64,000 bases of DNA from assembly GCF_017168255.1 (NCBI RefSeq), contig NZ_JABFAP010000001.1:66881-130880 (forward strand), in the 5' to 3' direction. This document shows, piece after piece, positions 1-7,900 of the stretch. The stretch comes from Agrococcus sp. KRD186. Its GTDB lineage: Bacteria; Actinomycetota; Actinomycetes; Actinomycetales; Microbacteriaceae. The position numbers were made by a program, and so were the translations under genes. The notes under the pieces were generated by a model that did no database searches, was not told the DNA's origin, and saw nothing but the letters and a program-made list of their open reading frames with translations. Every line of letters starts with the position of its first letter. Positions within the stretch are counted from its first letter, which is position 1.

Positions 1-46
1 GTCTCGGGCTGGGCTGGGTCGCTCACGGGGCTCACTGCTTCTGCGT

Positions 47-874
47 TCACTGGCGGTCGTCGGGGTGCGTGCCGGTGCGCTCACCGGTCTCGAGGGCCGC
101 GATGCGCGCCATGTCGTCGTCGCTGAGGGCGAAGCCGTCGATGTCGAGGTTCTGCGCGAGGCGATGCGGATGCGTCGACTTGGGAATGAGGGCGCCCCCG
201 AGCTGCAGATGCCAGCGGATGATCGCCTGGGCGGGGGAGATCTTGTGAGCCTCGGCGATCTTCTTGATCGTAGGGTCGTCGAGGATGCGGGCGCGGCCGA
301 GCGGGCTCCACGCCTGCGTGACGATGCCGTTGACGCTGTGGAACGCGCGGAGCTCGTGCTGCGGCAGCCACGGGTGCGACTCGACCTGGTTGATCGCGGG
401 CACGACGCCGGTCTCGTCGATGAGGCGCTGGATGTGAGCCTGCGTGAAGTTGCTGACGCCGATCGAGCGCACGCGGCCCTCCCGCTGCAGCGCGATGAGC
501 TCGCGCCAGACGTCGACGAACTGCCCGCGGGCCGGGCGCGGCCAGTGGATCATGTAGACGTCGACGTTGGTGCAGAGGTTGCGCTCGGTGGCCTCGAACG
601 CTGTGCGGGCTGCCGCGGGGCTCTGCTCGGGGTCGCCCCAGAACTTGCTCGTGAGCGTGAGCTCGTCGCGGGCGATGCCGCGGTCGGCCGCCTGGGCGAT
701 CGCCGCGCCGACCTCGCGCTCGTTGCCGTAGAACTCGGCGCCGTCGATGAGCCGGTAGCCGGCGTCGAGGCCGGCGGTCACGACCCGCTCGGTCTCTTCG
801 AGCGACACCTTGTAGAGCCCGAAGCCGAGCGCGGGGATGGCGCTGCCATCGTTGAGCTCGAGGGTGGAGGGCAT
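47..874 (-). CDS. Aldo/keto reductase
   Basis: A 275-residue NAD(P)H-dependent aldo/keto reductase, which reduces aldehydes or ketones to alcohols in the cytosol. The length is usual for the 2,5-diketo-D-gluconate reductase branch. Family landmarks are visible: the N-terminal strand with ALGFGLYKV, the catalytic Asp/Tyr segment DGAEFYGNE, the lysine segment TSKFWGD, the histidine segment MIHWPRP, and IGVSNF before the C-terminal cofactor-binding IPKSTHPHR. It starts at an ATG 90 bases from the divergent LLM oxidoreductase gene, so the two may share a promoter region. The Asp-Thr-Ala usual before the Tyr motif reads Asp-Gly-Ala here. The substrate cannot be read from sequence. A second paralogue lies at 31928-32755. 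Confidence 0.93.
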   Translation of the reverse strand: MPSTLELNDGSAIPALGFGLYKVSLEETERVVTAGLDAGYRLIDGAEFYGNEREVGAAIAQAADRGIARDELTLTSKFWGDPEQSPAAARTAFEATERNLCTNVDVYMIHWPRPARGQFVDVWRELIALQREGRVRSIGVSNFTQAHIQRLIDETGVVPAINQVESHPWLPQHELRAFHSVNGIVTQAWSPLGRARILDDPTIKKIAEAHKISPAQAIIRWHLQLGGALIPKSTHPHRLAQNLDIDGFALSDDDMARIAALETGERTGTHPDDRQ

Positions 875-964
875 GCGTCGATTGTGTCAGGCGTGGTGCG
901 ACCGGCGACCGCCGATACGTTGGGGGTGCCCTCTTGCTCGCACCGCCCGACGATTGGAAGCACC

Positions 965-1834
965 TTGCCGACCTCATCTGCCGTCACACCCGACCTCGGC
1001 CGCCTCGGATTCTGGCGCAGCGCCGACCTGCTCACGCCCGAGATGGCCGCCGGCGTCGAGCAGCTCGGCTACGGCACGATCTGGATCGGCGGATCCCCCG
1101 ACGCCGACCTCGCCATCGCCGAGCAGCTGCTCGATGCGACCGAGCGCGTGACGATCGCCACCGGGATCGTGAACATCTGGACCGCGCCGGCTACCGAGGT
1201 CGCCGCCTCCTTCCACCGGCTCGAGCAGACGTACCCGGGCCGCTTCCTGCTGGGCGTGGGCATCGGCCACCGCGAGCGCAACGACGACTACCGCAAGCCC
1301 TTCGCGGCGCTCGTCGACTACCTCGACGTGCTCGACGCCGAGGGCGTGCCCGCGTCGCGGCGCATCATCTCGGCGCTCGGGCCGCGCACGCTGCGGCTCG
1401 CCGCCGAGCGCTCGGCCGGCACGCATCCGTACATGACCACGCCAGAGCACACGCGCTTCGCGCGCGAGCGGCTGGGTGAGGGGCCGTTGCTCGCACCCGA
1501 GCAGCGGCTGGTGCCCGGCACCGATGCGACGGCGGCGCGCGAGACCGGCCGCGGCTTCCTGGACGGCTACCTGGCGCTGTCGAACTACCGCCGCACGCTC
1601 GAATCGCACGGCTTCACCGCAGCCGAGCTCGACGACGGGGCGACCGATGCAGCCGTCGACGCGCTCGCACCGCACGGCACCCCGGCCGAGCTGGCAGCCG
1701 CCGTGCAGGGACACCTCGACGCCGGCGCCGACCACGTCTGCGTGCAGGTGCTGCCGCGCCGCGTCGACCCGCTGCCGCACCTGGAGGCGCTCGCGGGCGA
1801 GCTCGGCCTGGGCGGTTCAAGCCAGCGGAGTTAA
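965..1834 (+). CDS. LLM-class F420-dependent oxidoreductase
   Basis: A 289-residue luciferase-like monooxygenase-fold enzyme of the actinobacterial F420-dependent type. The fold begins at LGRLGFWRS, and the motif GFWRSADLLTPEMAAGVEQL, the segment RFLLGVGIGHRE and the C-terminal TPAELAAAVQGHLDAGADHV are typical. Such enzymes use F420 or flavin to oxidise or reduce small organics; the substrate is unknown. The reading frame is open far upstream, but that part has no family similarity, so I place the start at TTG 965 with GGAAG four bases before it. GTG 926 is the alternative. It ends ten bases from the convergent small gene. Confidence 0.85.
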   Translation: MPTSSAVTPDLGRLGFWRSADLLTPEMAAGVEQLGYGTIWIGGSPDADLAIAEQLLDATERVTIATGIVNIWTAPATEVAASFHRLEQTYPGRFLLGVGIGHRERNDDYRKPFAALVDYLDVLDAEGVPASRRIISALGPRTLRLAAERSAGTHPYMTTPEHTRFARERLGEGPLLAPEQRLVPGTDATAARETGRGFLDGYLALSNYRRTLESHGFTAAELDDGATDAAVDALAPHGTPAELAAAVQGHLDAGADHVCVQVLPRRVDPLPHLEALAGELGLGGSSQRS

Positions 1835-1844
1835 CCGCAGGTCA

Positions 1845-2102
1845 TCAGGCTTCGCTGCGAGTCTTACGCGGGCGGCGCGAGACCGGAGTCGTGGCGCCAC
1901 GATCGATGTCTGCAGCGGCGGCTTCGAGTCGCGACATCAGCGCGCTGTTGGCAAGAATGCTGCGTTCGTAGTCGGAGATGGTTGTCACGGGCTCAAGTGT
2001 CACTGTGCCGTGCGGGCTGACCGACACGCGGTAATCCCGGTTTGCCTCAAGGGCCTTGCCGAGGCTGACACGCCTACGGTCGTCAGTGTGTACGAGTGTC
2101 AT
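1845..2102 (-). CDS. Small antitoxin-like protein
   Basis: An 85-residue protein that opens MTLVHTDDRRRVSLGKAL, followed by a short beta-rich stretch ending VTLEPVTTISDYER, then a helix and a basic tail. The N-terminal half resembles AbrB-like or other small DNA-binding antitoxin folds seen in actinobacteria, but I cannot name a family firmly. It is transcribed divergently from the 88-residue gene at 2209 across a 106-base gap. The pair could be an addiction module with a shared operator. Both genes have lower GC than their neighbours, which suggests acquisition. Confidence 0.6.
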   Translation of the reverse strand: MTLVHTDDRRRVSLGKALEANRDYRVSVSPHGTVTLEPVTTISDYERSILANSALMSRLEAAAADIDRGATTPVSRRPRKTRSEA

Positions 2103-2208
2103 GACTGCTCCTCCCGTGCCACGTTTGGGTGGTACAAATGTAACGCACGATGGGGCAACAAGGCAAGTTGGTTAATGCCAGATTACCCCAGGGTGATAAG
2201 CTGGTTGC

Positions 2209-2475
2209 ATGGATGTCGAGTTCGCAGCAGACGCTCTAGCCGTCGAAGAGCAGTTCTACGCCGCCTCAGGTCCCGAGTACGAGCGTCTTTGGGAAGTACT
2301 GGATCGCATCCTTGAGGACGCCGACGAGGCCAAGCATGCCAACTGGTCCAACTTTGTCTCGAGCCTGGACCTGTGGGGTTCAAAAGTTCCTGGCACTCAG
2401 TACATGGTCTTCTGGCGCACTTCCCCCGGCCCCGTGTTGTACGTCGCCGTCATCGCGCTAGACCAGGGAATCTGA
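2209..2475 (+). CDS. Small hypothetical, possible toxin partner
   Basis: An 88-residue protein starting MDVEFAADALAVEEQ with helix-strand alternation and a C-terminal strand-rich part (QYMVFWRTSPGPVLYVAVIAL). That layout recalls RelE/ParE-type toxins, but no catalytic signature can be assigned. It is divergent from the antitoxin-like gene at 1845-2102, and TTACCCCAGGGTGATAA, a near-palindrome at 2183-2199, sits just before its start and could be an operator. It is probably a real gene because codon use and the ATG start are sensible. The function is unknown. Confidence 0.55.
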   Translation: MDVEFAADALAVEEQFYAASGPEYERLWEVLDRILEDADEAKHANWSNFVSSLDLWGSKVPGTQYMVFWRTSPGPVLYVAVIALDQGI

Positions 2476-2489
2476 TACGACGGAACGCT

Positions 2490-3050
2490 TCAGCCGGCAG
2501 TCGTCGTCGGCTGCTGGTGCTCCCAGCCGTCGCCGCCGCGCAGATACTCGACCCGCACGTGCTTGCGGTCGAGCGTCGCCTGCAGGAACACGCACCGCGT
2601 CGGATCCAGCGCCCACAGCACCCAGTCGGGGTTGGGCTCGCCGGAGAAGCTGGGGCGTTCCCGCCAGTCTGCGGCAGACGCATCCGCCCCCATCTCGCTG
2701 ACGAAGCCCGACACCTCCACCTGGCGGCCGAGCTCGCGCCAGAAGAACAGCGCGGTCGCGACCGGGCGCGCCTCGAGCTCCTGCCCCTTGCGCGAGCCGC
2801 GGTTCGAAGAGAACTGCAGGCCGCGCTCGTCGACGTCCTTGACGATGAGCGTGCGGCTCGCCGGAGCGCCGTCGTCGCCGATGGTGCTCAGCGTGAAGGC
2901 GCTCGGCTGCCGCTCGCCGCTGGCGATCGCGTCGTCGAGCCACGCGGTGAAGAGCGCGAGCGGATGCGTCGGCACCCCCTCGGGGTCGAGGCTCGGCATG
3001 GTCTCGGGGAACGTGGGCAGCGCGCGGAGGCGCTCGCGAAGCTCGCTCAT
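2490..3050 (-). CDS. PNPOx-family FMN oxidase (PdxH-like)
   Basis: A 186-residue pyridoxine 5'-phosphate oxidase-family flavoprotein. The N-terminal FMN-binding half carries the family pattern AFTLSTIGDDGAPASRTLIVKD, then LQFSSNRGSRKGQEL and ATALFFWRELGRQVEVSG, which match PdxH. The C-terminal dimerisation region (VEYLRGGDGWEHQ) is also present. PdxH makes pyridoxal 5'-phosphate from pyridoxine or pyridoxamine phosphate. At 186 residues it is a little shorter than canonical PdxH (about 210), so a PdxH-like oxidase with another substrate is possible. The gene stands alone on the minus strand, 241 bases after the MFS gene. Confidence 0.82.
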   Translation of the reverse strand: MSELRERLRALPTFPETMPSLDPEGVPTHPLALFTAWLDDAIASGERQPSAFTLSTIGDDGAPASRTLIVKDVDERGLQFSSNRGSRKGQELEARPVATALFFWRELGRQVEVSGFVSEMGADASAADWRERPSFSGEPNPDWVLWALDPTRCVFLQATLDRKHVRVEYLRGGDGWEHQQPTTTAG

Positions 3051-3219
3051 GCCGCCACGCTACGCCCGTCCCGCCACGCCCACCCGAGGTGACGCAGAGG
3101 GCGCGGATTGCGGCACGAAGCGTGCCCAGTGCGCCGCTTCGCGCAGCCGAGCCCGAGCGAGCGGGCGCATGCGGCGCGGTTGGCCCCTCGAAACGCACCC
3201 TTCGCGCCGCCTCGGCTCG

Positions 3220-3278
3220 CAGGTATACGGCGATTCGCTCTCTCCGGCGCCCATCAGGAGCAACGCGCCGTATACCTG
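3220..3278. repeat. Perfect 13-bp inverted repeat with 33-base spacer
   Basis: CAGGTATACGGCG at 3220-3232 is repeated as its exact reverse complement at 3266-3278. It sits 14 bases beyond the stop of the MFS gene. The GTATAC core is AT-rich for this genome. The loop is too long for a standard terminator, so an operator or a small mobile palindrome is also possible. Confidence 0.6.
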
Positions 3279-3291
3279 TGGCCCGCGTGGC

Positions 3292-4494
3292 TCAGCGCGG
3301 CAGCTCGACCGGCGCCGTGTCGGGCGGGTCGCCGATGCCGTGCCGGAGGTCGGGCTGGTGGCGGCGGAAGACAGCCGCGATGGCGGCCGCGATCGCCACC
3401 ATCACCGCGCCCACCCAGACGCCGCCGACACCGCCGACCGCATCGATGAAGACACCCGCGAGCGCCGAGCCGACGGCCGCGCCGAGCAGCTGGCCGGTGC
3501 CGATCCAGGCGTAGGCCTCTGGGGTGTCGGCGAACTTCACGGTGCCCGCGATGATCGCCGAGAACGCCGCGAGCGCTGGCGCGGTGCCGAGGCCGGCGAT
3601 GAACAGCGCGATCGAGAGGCCGAACGCCTCGGTCATCGGCAGCGCGATCACCATGCCCGCCAGCACCACCGTCAGCCGGATGGCGACCGACCAGGGCGCG
3701 ATGCCGCGGCTGCCGACGGCGAAGCCGCCGACCAGCGAACCGATCGCCGAGACCGCCAGCACGATGCCGGCCTCGAGCGCGCCCTCTCCGAAGGTGCCGA
3801 CCACGCCCGCCTCGACCGCCGAGAAGCCGCCGATGAACATCGCCGAGACCACGACCGACAGCAGCACCGGGGGCTTGCCCAGCACCTGGCCGAGCCTGCG
3901 GGTGGTCGGCGGGATGCGCAGCCGGCGCACCTCGGGGTTGATGACGAACAGCACGGCGCCGAAGAACTGGATGGCGATCGTCACCAGCAGCGTCGCCCCG
4001 GTGCCGGCGAACGCCACGAGCGAGACGACCAGCACGGGGCCGAACACCCAGATGATCTCCTGCAGCGCCGCATCGAACGAGAACAGCGGCGACAGCAGCC
4101 GCTGCGGCACCATGCGCGGGTAGAGCGTGCGCACCGTCGGCGTCACCGGCGGCGTGGCCGCGCCCGCGACGATGCCGGCCAGCAGATCGACCCACAGCGG
4201 CACCGCCTGCGTGGCCAGCAGCAGCAGCGCCGCAGCCGAGATCGCCGCCGTCACCAGCAGCACGGTGAGGGTGCCGAAGCGCGACAGCAGCCGGGTGATG
4301 AACGGCCCGGCGGTGGCCATGCCGACCGAGAAGGCGGCCAGCACGAGGCCGGCGGCGCTGTAGGAGCCGTGCAGGTGCTCCATGTGCATGAGGATGCCCA
4401 GCGACATCATGCCCGCGGGGAAGCGGGCGATCAGCTGGCTGAAGATGATGCGCGCCAGCCCCGGAACCCTCAGCACCTCGGCGTATGCGCGCAC
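3292..4494 (-). CDS. MFS transporter
   Basis: A 400-residue integral membrane protein with about 12 hydrophobic segments, the size of a major facilitator superfamily exporter. The first half reads RAYAEVLRVPGLARIIFSQLI then a helix pair ending SAAGLVLAAFSVGMATAGPF, with an RFGTLTVLL loop between helices 2 and 3 as in many drug or metabolite exporters. The C-terminal tail FRRHQPDLRHG is cytoplasmic. The substrate is unknown. It reads away from the next gene, has no operon partner, and is followed by a perfect inverted repeat. Confidence 0.88.
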   Translation of the reverse strand: MRAYAEVLRVPGLARIIFSQLIARFPAGMMSLGILMHMEHLHGSYSAAGLVLAAFSVGMATAGPFITRLLSRFGTLTVLLVTAAISAAALLLLATQAVPLWVDLLAGIVAGAATPPVTPTVRTLYPRMVPQRLLSPLFSFDAALQEIIWVFGPVLVVSLVAFAGTGATLLVTIAIQFFGAVLFVINPEVRRLRIPPTTRRLGQVLGKPPVLLSVVVSAMFIGGFSAVEAGVVGTFGEGALEAGIVLAVSAIGSLVGGFAVGSRGIAPWSVAIRLTVVLAGMVIALPMTEAFGLSIALFIAGLGTAPALAAFSAIIAGTVKFADTPEAYAWIGTGQLLGAAVGSALAGVFIDAVGGVGGVWVGAVMVAIAAAIAAVFRRHQPDLRHGIGDPPDTAPVELPR

Positions 4495-4556
4495 CAGGCG
4501 ATCCTAAGGGGCGGATGCGTTGCCGCAGCGGAGGCGCGTTGGTCCCCGCAGCGCGG

Positions 4557-4904
4557 TCAGTCCTCCCGCGGCGACTTGATCAGGAAGCCGGCCAGCACGA
4601 ACAGGGCGGCGGCGACCACGTGGCCCCAGAACCAGAACGCGGTGAGCGCCTCGCCCTCCCACGTGAACGGCACGACCGGGTTCCAGATCACCGCGATCGC
4701 GAGGAACACCGGCACCCACCACCAGTGCTTCGCCTGGACGGCGAACCAGCCGACGATGAGCGCCAGGATCGAGATGACGTATCGCAGCAGCTCATCCCAT
4801 GCACCCGCCAGCCACAGCTGCGCGGCGACCAGCGCGAGCGCGGCGATGATGCTGGGGGCGAGCGCGTTGCGCTGGAAGCTGGGGCCGTAGCGGTTCTCAT
4901 CCAT
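4557..4904 (-). CDS. Small four-helix membrane protein
   Basis: A 115-residue protein with four predicted membrane segments: IIAALALVAAQLWLAGA, LLRYVISILALIVGWFA, WWWVPVFLAIAVIWNPVV, and HVVAAALFVLAGFLI. It is rich in Trp and ends in a short charged tail. GGAGG lies five bases before the ATG, which supports the start. It resembles small uncharacterised actinobacterial membrane families such as DUF6804, but I am not certain of the assignment. No function can be stated. It lies between the MFS gene and hrpA, all on the minus strand. Confidence 0.75.
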   Translation of the reverse strand: MDENRYGPSFQRNALAPSIIAALALVAAQLWLAGAWDELLRYVISILALIVGWFAVQAKHWWWVPVFLAIAVIWNPVVPFTWEGEALTAFWFWGHVVAAALFVLAGFLIKSPRED

Positions 4905-4980
4905 GGTGCCTCCAGGCTATTGCCCGCGCGGAAGCCTGTTGCCCGCGCGGCGGTCGCGACCTCCACGCACTGCTGAGCGA

Positions 4981-7900
4981 TCAGGCGGTCAGCGTCTTGC
5001 GGATGCGCTGCAGGCTGACGGGGCCGGAGGTGCCGAACTGCTGCGCGAAGAGGCTGACGCGCAGCTCCTCGAGCATCCAGCGGGCGGCGACCAGCGCATC
5101 CGCCGCCCCCTCCTGCAGCGGCAGCGCGCCGCCCGCGGCGGTGTACAGCGCGGTGGCCTGCTCGACCTCGGTCATCCAGGTGCGGTCGCGGTTGGCGGTC
5201 TCGGGCAGCCGCCCCGCGCGGTGCACGATCGCGCGCACGTAGACCTCCAGCCGCGGCAGCCGCTCGAGCCCCGTGCGGCTGACGAAGCCGTCGAAGACGA
5301 GCTGCTCGAGGTGCGCGCGGGCGTCGGCGAGCGCCGCCATGTGCGCGAGGCTCGCGCCCTCGCGAATGGCCTTGTCAGCGTTCCGGGCGGCGGTGAGGAT
5401 GCGCGCCACCTGGCTCGCCAGCGCGAACATCCGGTCGACGAGCCCCGCCTCCACCCGACCGCGCACCGAGCCGAACTCGGCCGCGGTCGCGGGCACCGCA
5501 TCCGCCATCTCCGCATCGATGATCGCGAGCATCAGGTCGTCGAAGAGCCGATCGGTCGAGGCGTACGGGCTCGCGCCCAGCGCCAGCTTCTCGGCGCCGG
5601 TCAGGTTCGCCTGCACGTAGGGCGCCGGGCTCTTGACCTGCGCTAGCAGCAGCTGCCGCACCGCCGCCCGCTGATCGCGCTGCTGCGCCTCGCTCGTCGA
5701 CGCGAGCCGGATGCCCACCCTGCCCTTGCCGGTGACGGCGTAGCCCGGGTAGGCGCGCACGGTGTTGCCGCCCTGCTTGACGTCGATGTGGGTGGGCAGG
5801 TCGGTGTCGAAGCCGGCCACCTCGTCGCGCTCGAGGTCGCTCGTCACCCTCACCGCGGCCTTCGCCACCTGCGCCGTCGCCTGCTGGCCGAAGCGCCGCT
5901 TGAGCGCCTCGAGGTCCTTGCCCTGCCCGAGCCGGCGGCCACGGGCATCCTCCACCGCGAAGGTGGGCTTGAGGTGCTCGGGGATGCGTCCCCAGTCGAC
6001 GTCGGTGCCGGCCGCCTGCACGTAGGCGGTGCGGCTGACCCGCGCGGCGAGCACCTCGGCGAGGGAGCGGGGCTGCTGGCTGCTGCTGCCAGTCTGGGTG
6101 CCGCCCTGGCCGCCACCGGGCTGGCCGCCGCCCTGGCCGCCGCCCGCGCTCGTGCCCGGCTGCGCCGGCAGCTCGGCCAGCATGCTGCGCGCCCAGTCGG
6201 CCGCCGGCACCACGTGCTTGCGGATGTGCTTGGGCAGGCTCTTGATCATGGCCGTCAGCAGCTCCTCGCGCATGCCCGGCACGAGCCAGTCGAAGCCGGC
6301 CTCGCTGAGCCTGGGCAGCACTGCGAGCGGCACGTGCACCGTGAGCCCGTCGTCGGCGGTGCCGGGCTCGAAGCGGTAGCTGAGCCGCAGCCGCTGCTCG
6401 CCCTGCACCCACTTGGTGGGGAACTGCTCGTGGTCGACCCTCGCATCCTCGCCCGTGAGGTCCTCGCGCGTCATCGTCAGCAGCTCTGGCGTCTCCTCGC
6501 GCGCCGTGCGCCACCAGCCCTCGAAGGTGCGGGTGCTCGCGACATCGGCGGGGATGCGCGCCTCGAAGAACTCGAACACCGCCTCGTCGCCCACCAGCAG
6601 GTCGCGGCGCCGCTGGCGCTCCTCGAGCCGTTCGATCTCGCGCCGCAGCTCGCGGTTCTTGCGGTCGAACTCCTGCGGGCTGTCCCACTCGCCCTCGACG
6701 AGCGCGTGCCTGATGAAGAGCTCGCGCGCGTGCTCGGCGTCGACGCGCGCGTACTGGATGCGGCGGCGCTCGACGATCGGCACCCCGAACAGCGTCACCT
6801 TCTCGTACGCCACCACCGCGCCCTGCTTGCGCTCCCAGTGCGGCTCGCTCACCTGCCGCTTCGCCAGCTCGCCCGCGAGCGGCTCGGCCCAGGCGAGGTC
6901 GACGGATGCGACGGTGCGGGCGAAGAGGCGGCTCGTCTCCACGAGCTCGGCGGCCATGACCGCTCTGGGGGGCTGCTTCGCCAGCGCGGAACCGGGGAAG
7001 ATCTGGAACCTCGCGCCGCGCGCGCCGAGGTACTCGGCGCGCTGCCGGGTGCGGCGCTCGTGCTGGCGCTTGCTCTCGCCGGGCCGCGCCTGCTGCGCCT
7101 TACCCGTCTCGTCGATCACGCCGATGCGGCCGAGCAGCCCCGCGAGCAGCGCCTTGTGCACGGCGACGGCGTCGACCCCCTCCGTAGGTCGAGGAGCGCC
7201 GCCGCGCAGCGACGACGCGTCACGAGACCGGTGTGCGTTGGTCTCGTGACGCGTGCGGCCTGCGGCCGCGCGCTCCTCGACCTGCGGGCCGTCGACCGCC
7301 ACATCCTCCGCTGGTCGAGTAGCCGGCGCAGCCGGGGTATCGAGACCCACCCCCGCCGCGTCTCGATACACACCTCCGGCGCTACTCGACGACCGAACCG
7401 CCTCCTTCTCCCGCCTCAACCCCAACGCCTTCGTCAGCTGCCGCACCACGTCCTGCCACTCGCGCACGCGCAGGAAGTTGAGGTGCTCCCGCTTGCACAG
7501 CCGCCGGAACGCGCTGCCCGACAGCGCCGCCTGCTGCTCCTGCAGGTACCGCCACAGCGCCAGCAGCGACAGGAAGTCACTGGTCGGGTCGGCGAAGCGC
7601 GCGTGCAGCCGGTCCGCCTCCTCGCGCCGCTCGAGCGGTCGCTCCCGCGGGTCCTGAATGGTCAGCCCCGCGACGATCGCGATGACCTCGTGCGCGACGT
7701 CCGCATCCCGGCCGGCCACGGCCATCCGCCCGAATCTCGGGTCGACGGGCAGCCGCGCGAGCTCGCGGCCGATCTTCGTGATCGCCCCCGACTTGCCCAT
7801 CGCGCCGAGTTCGAGCAGCAGGTCGTTGCCGTCCTTGATGTCGCGGGCCGCGGGCGGCTGCAGGAACGGGAACTCCGCCAGCGGCCCGAGCCCGAGCGAC

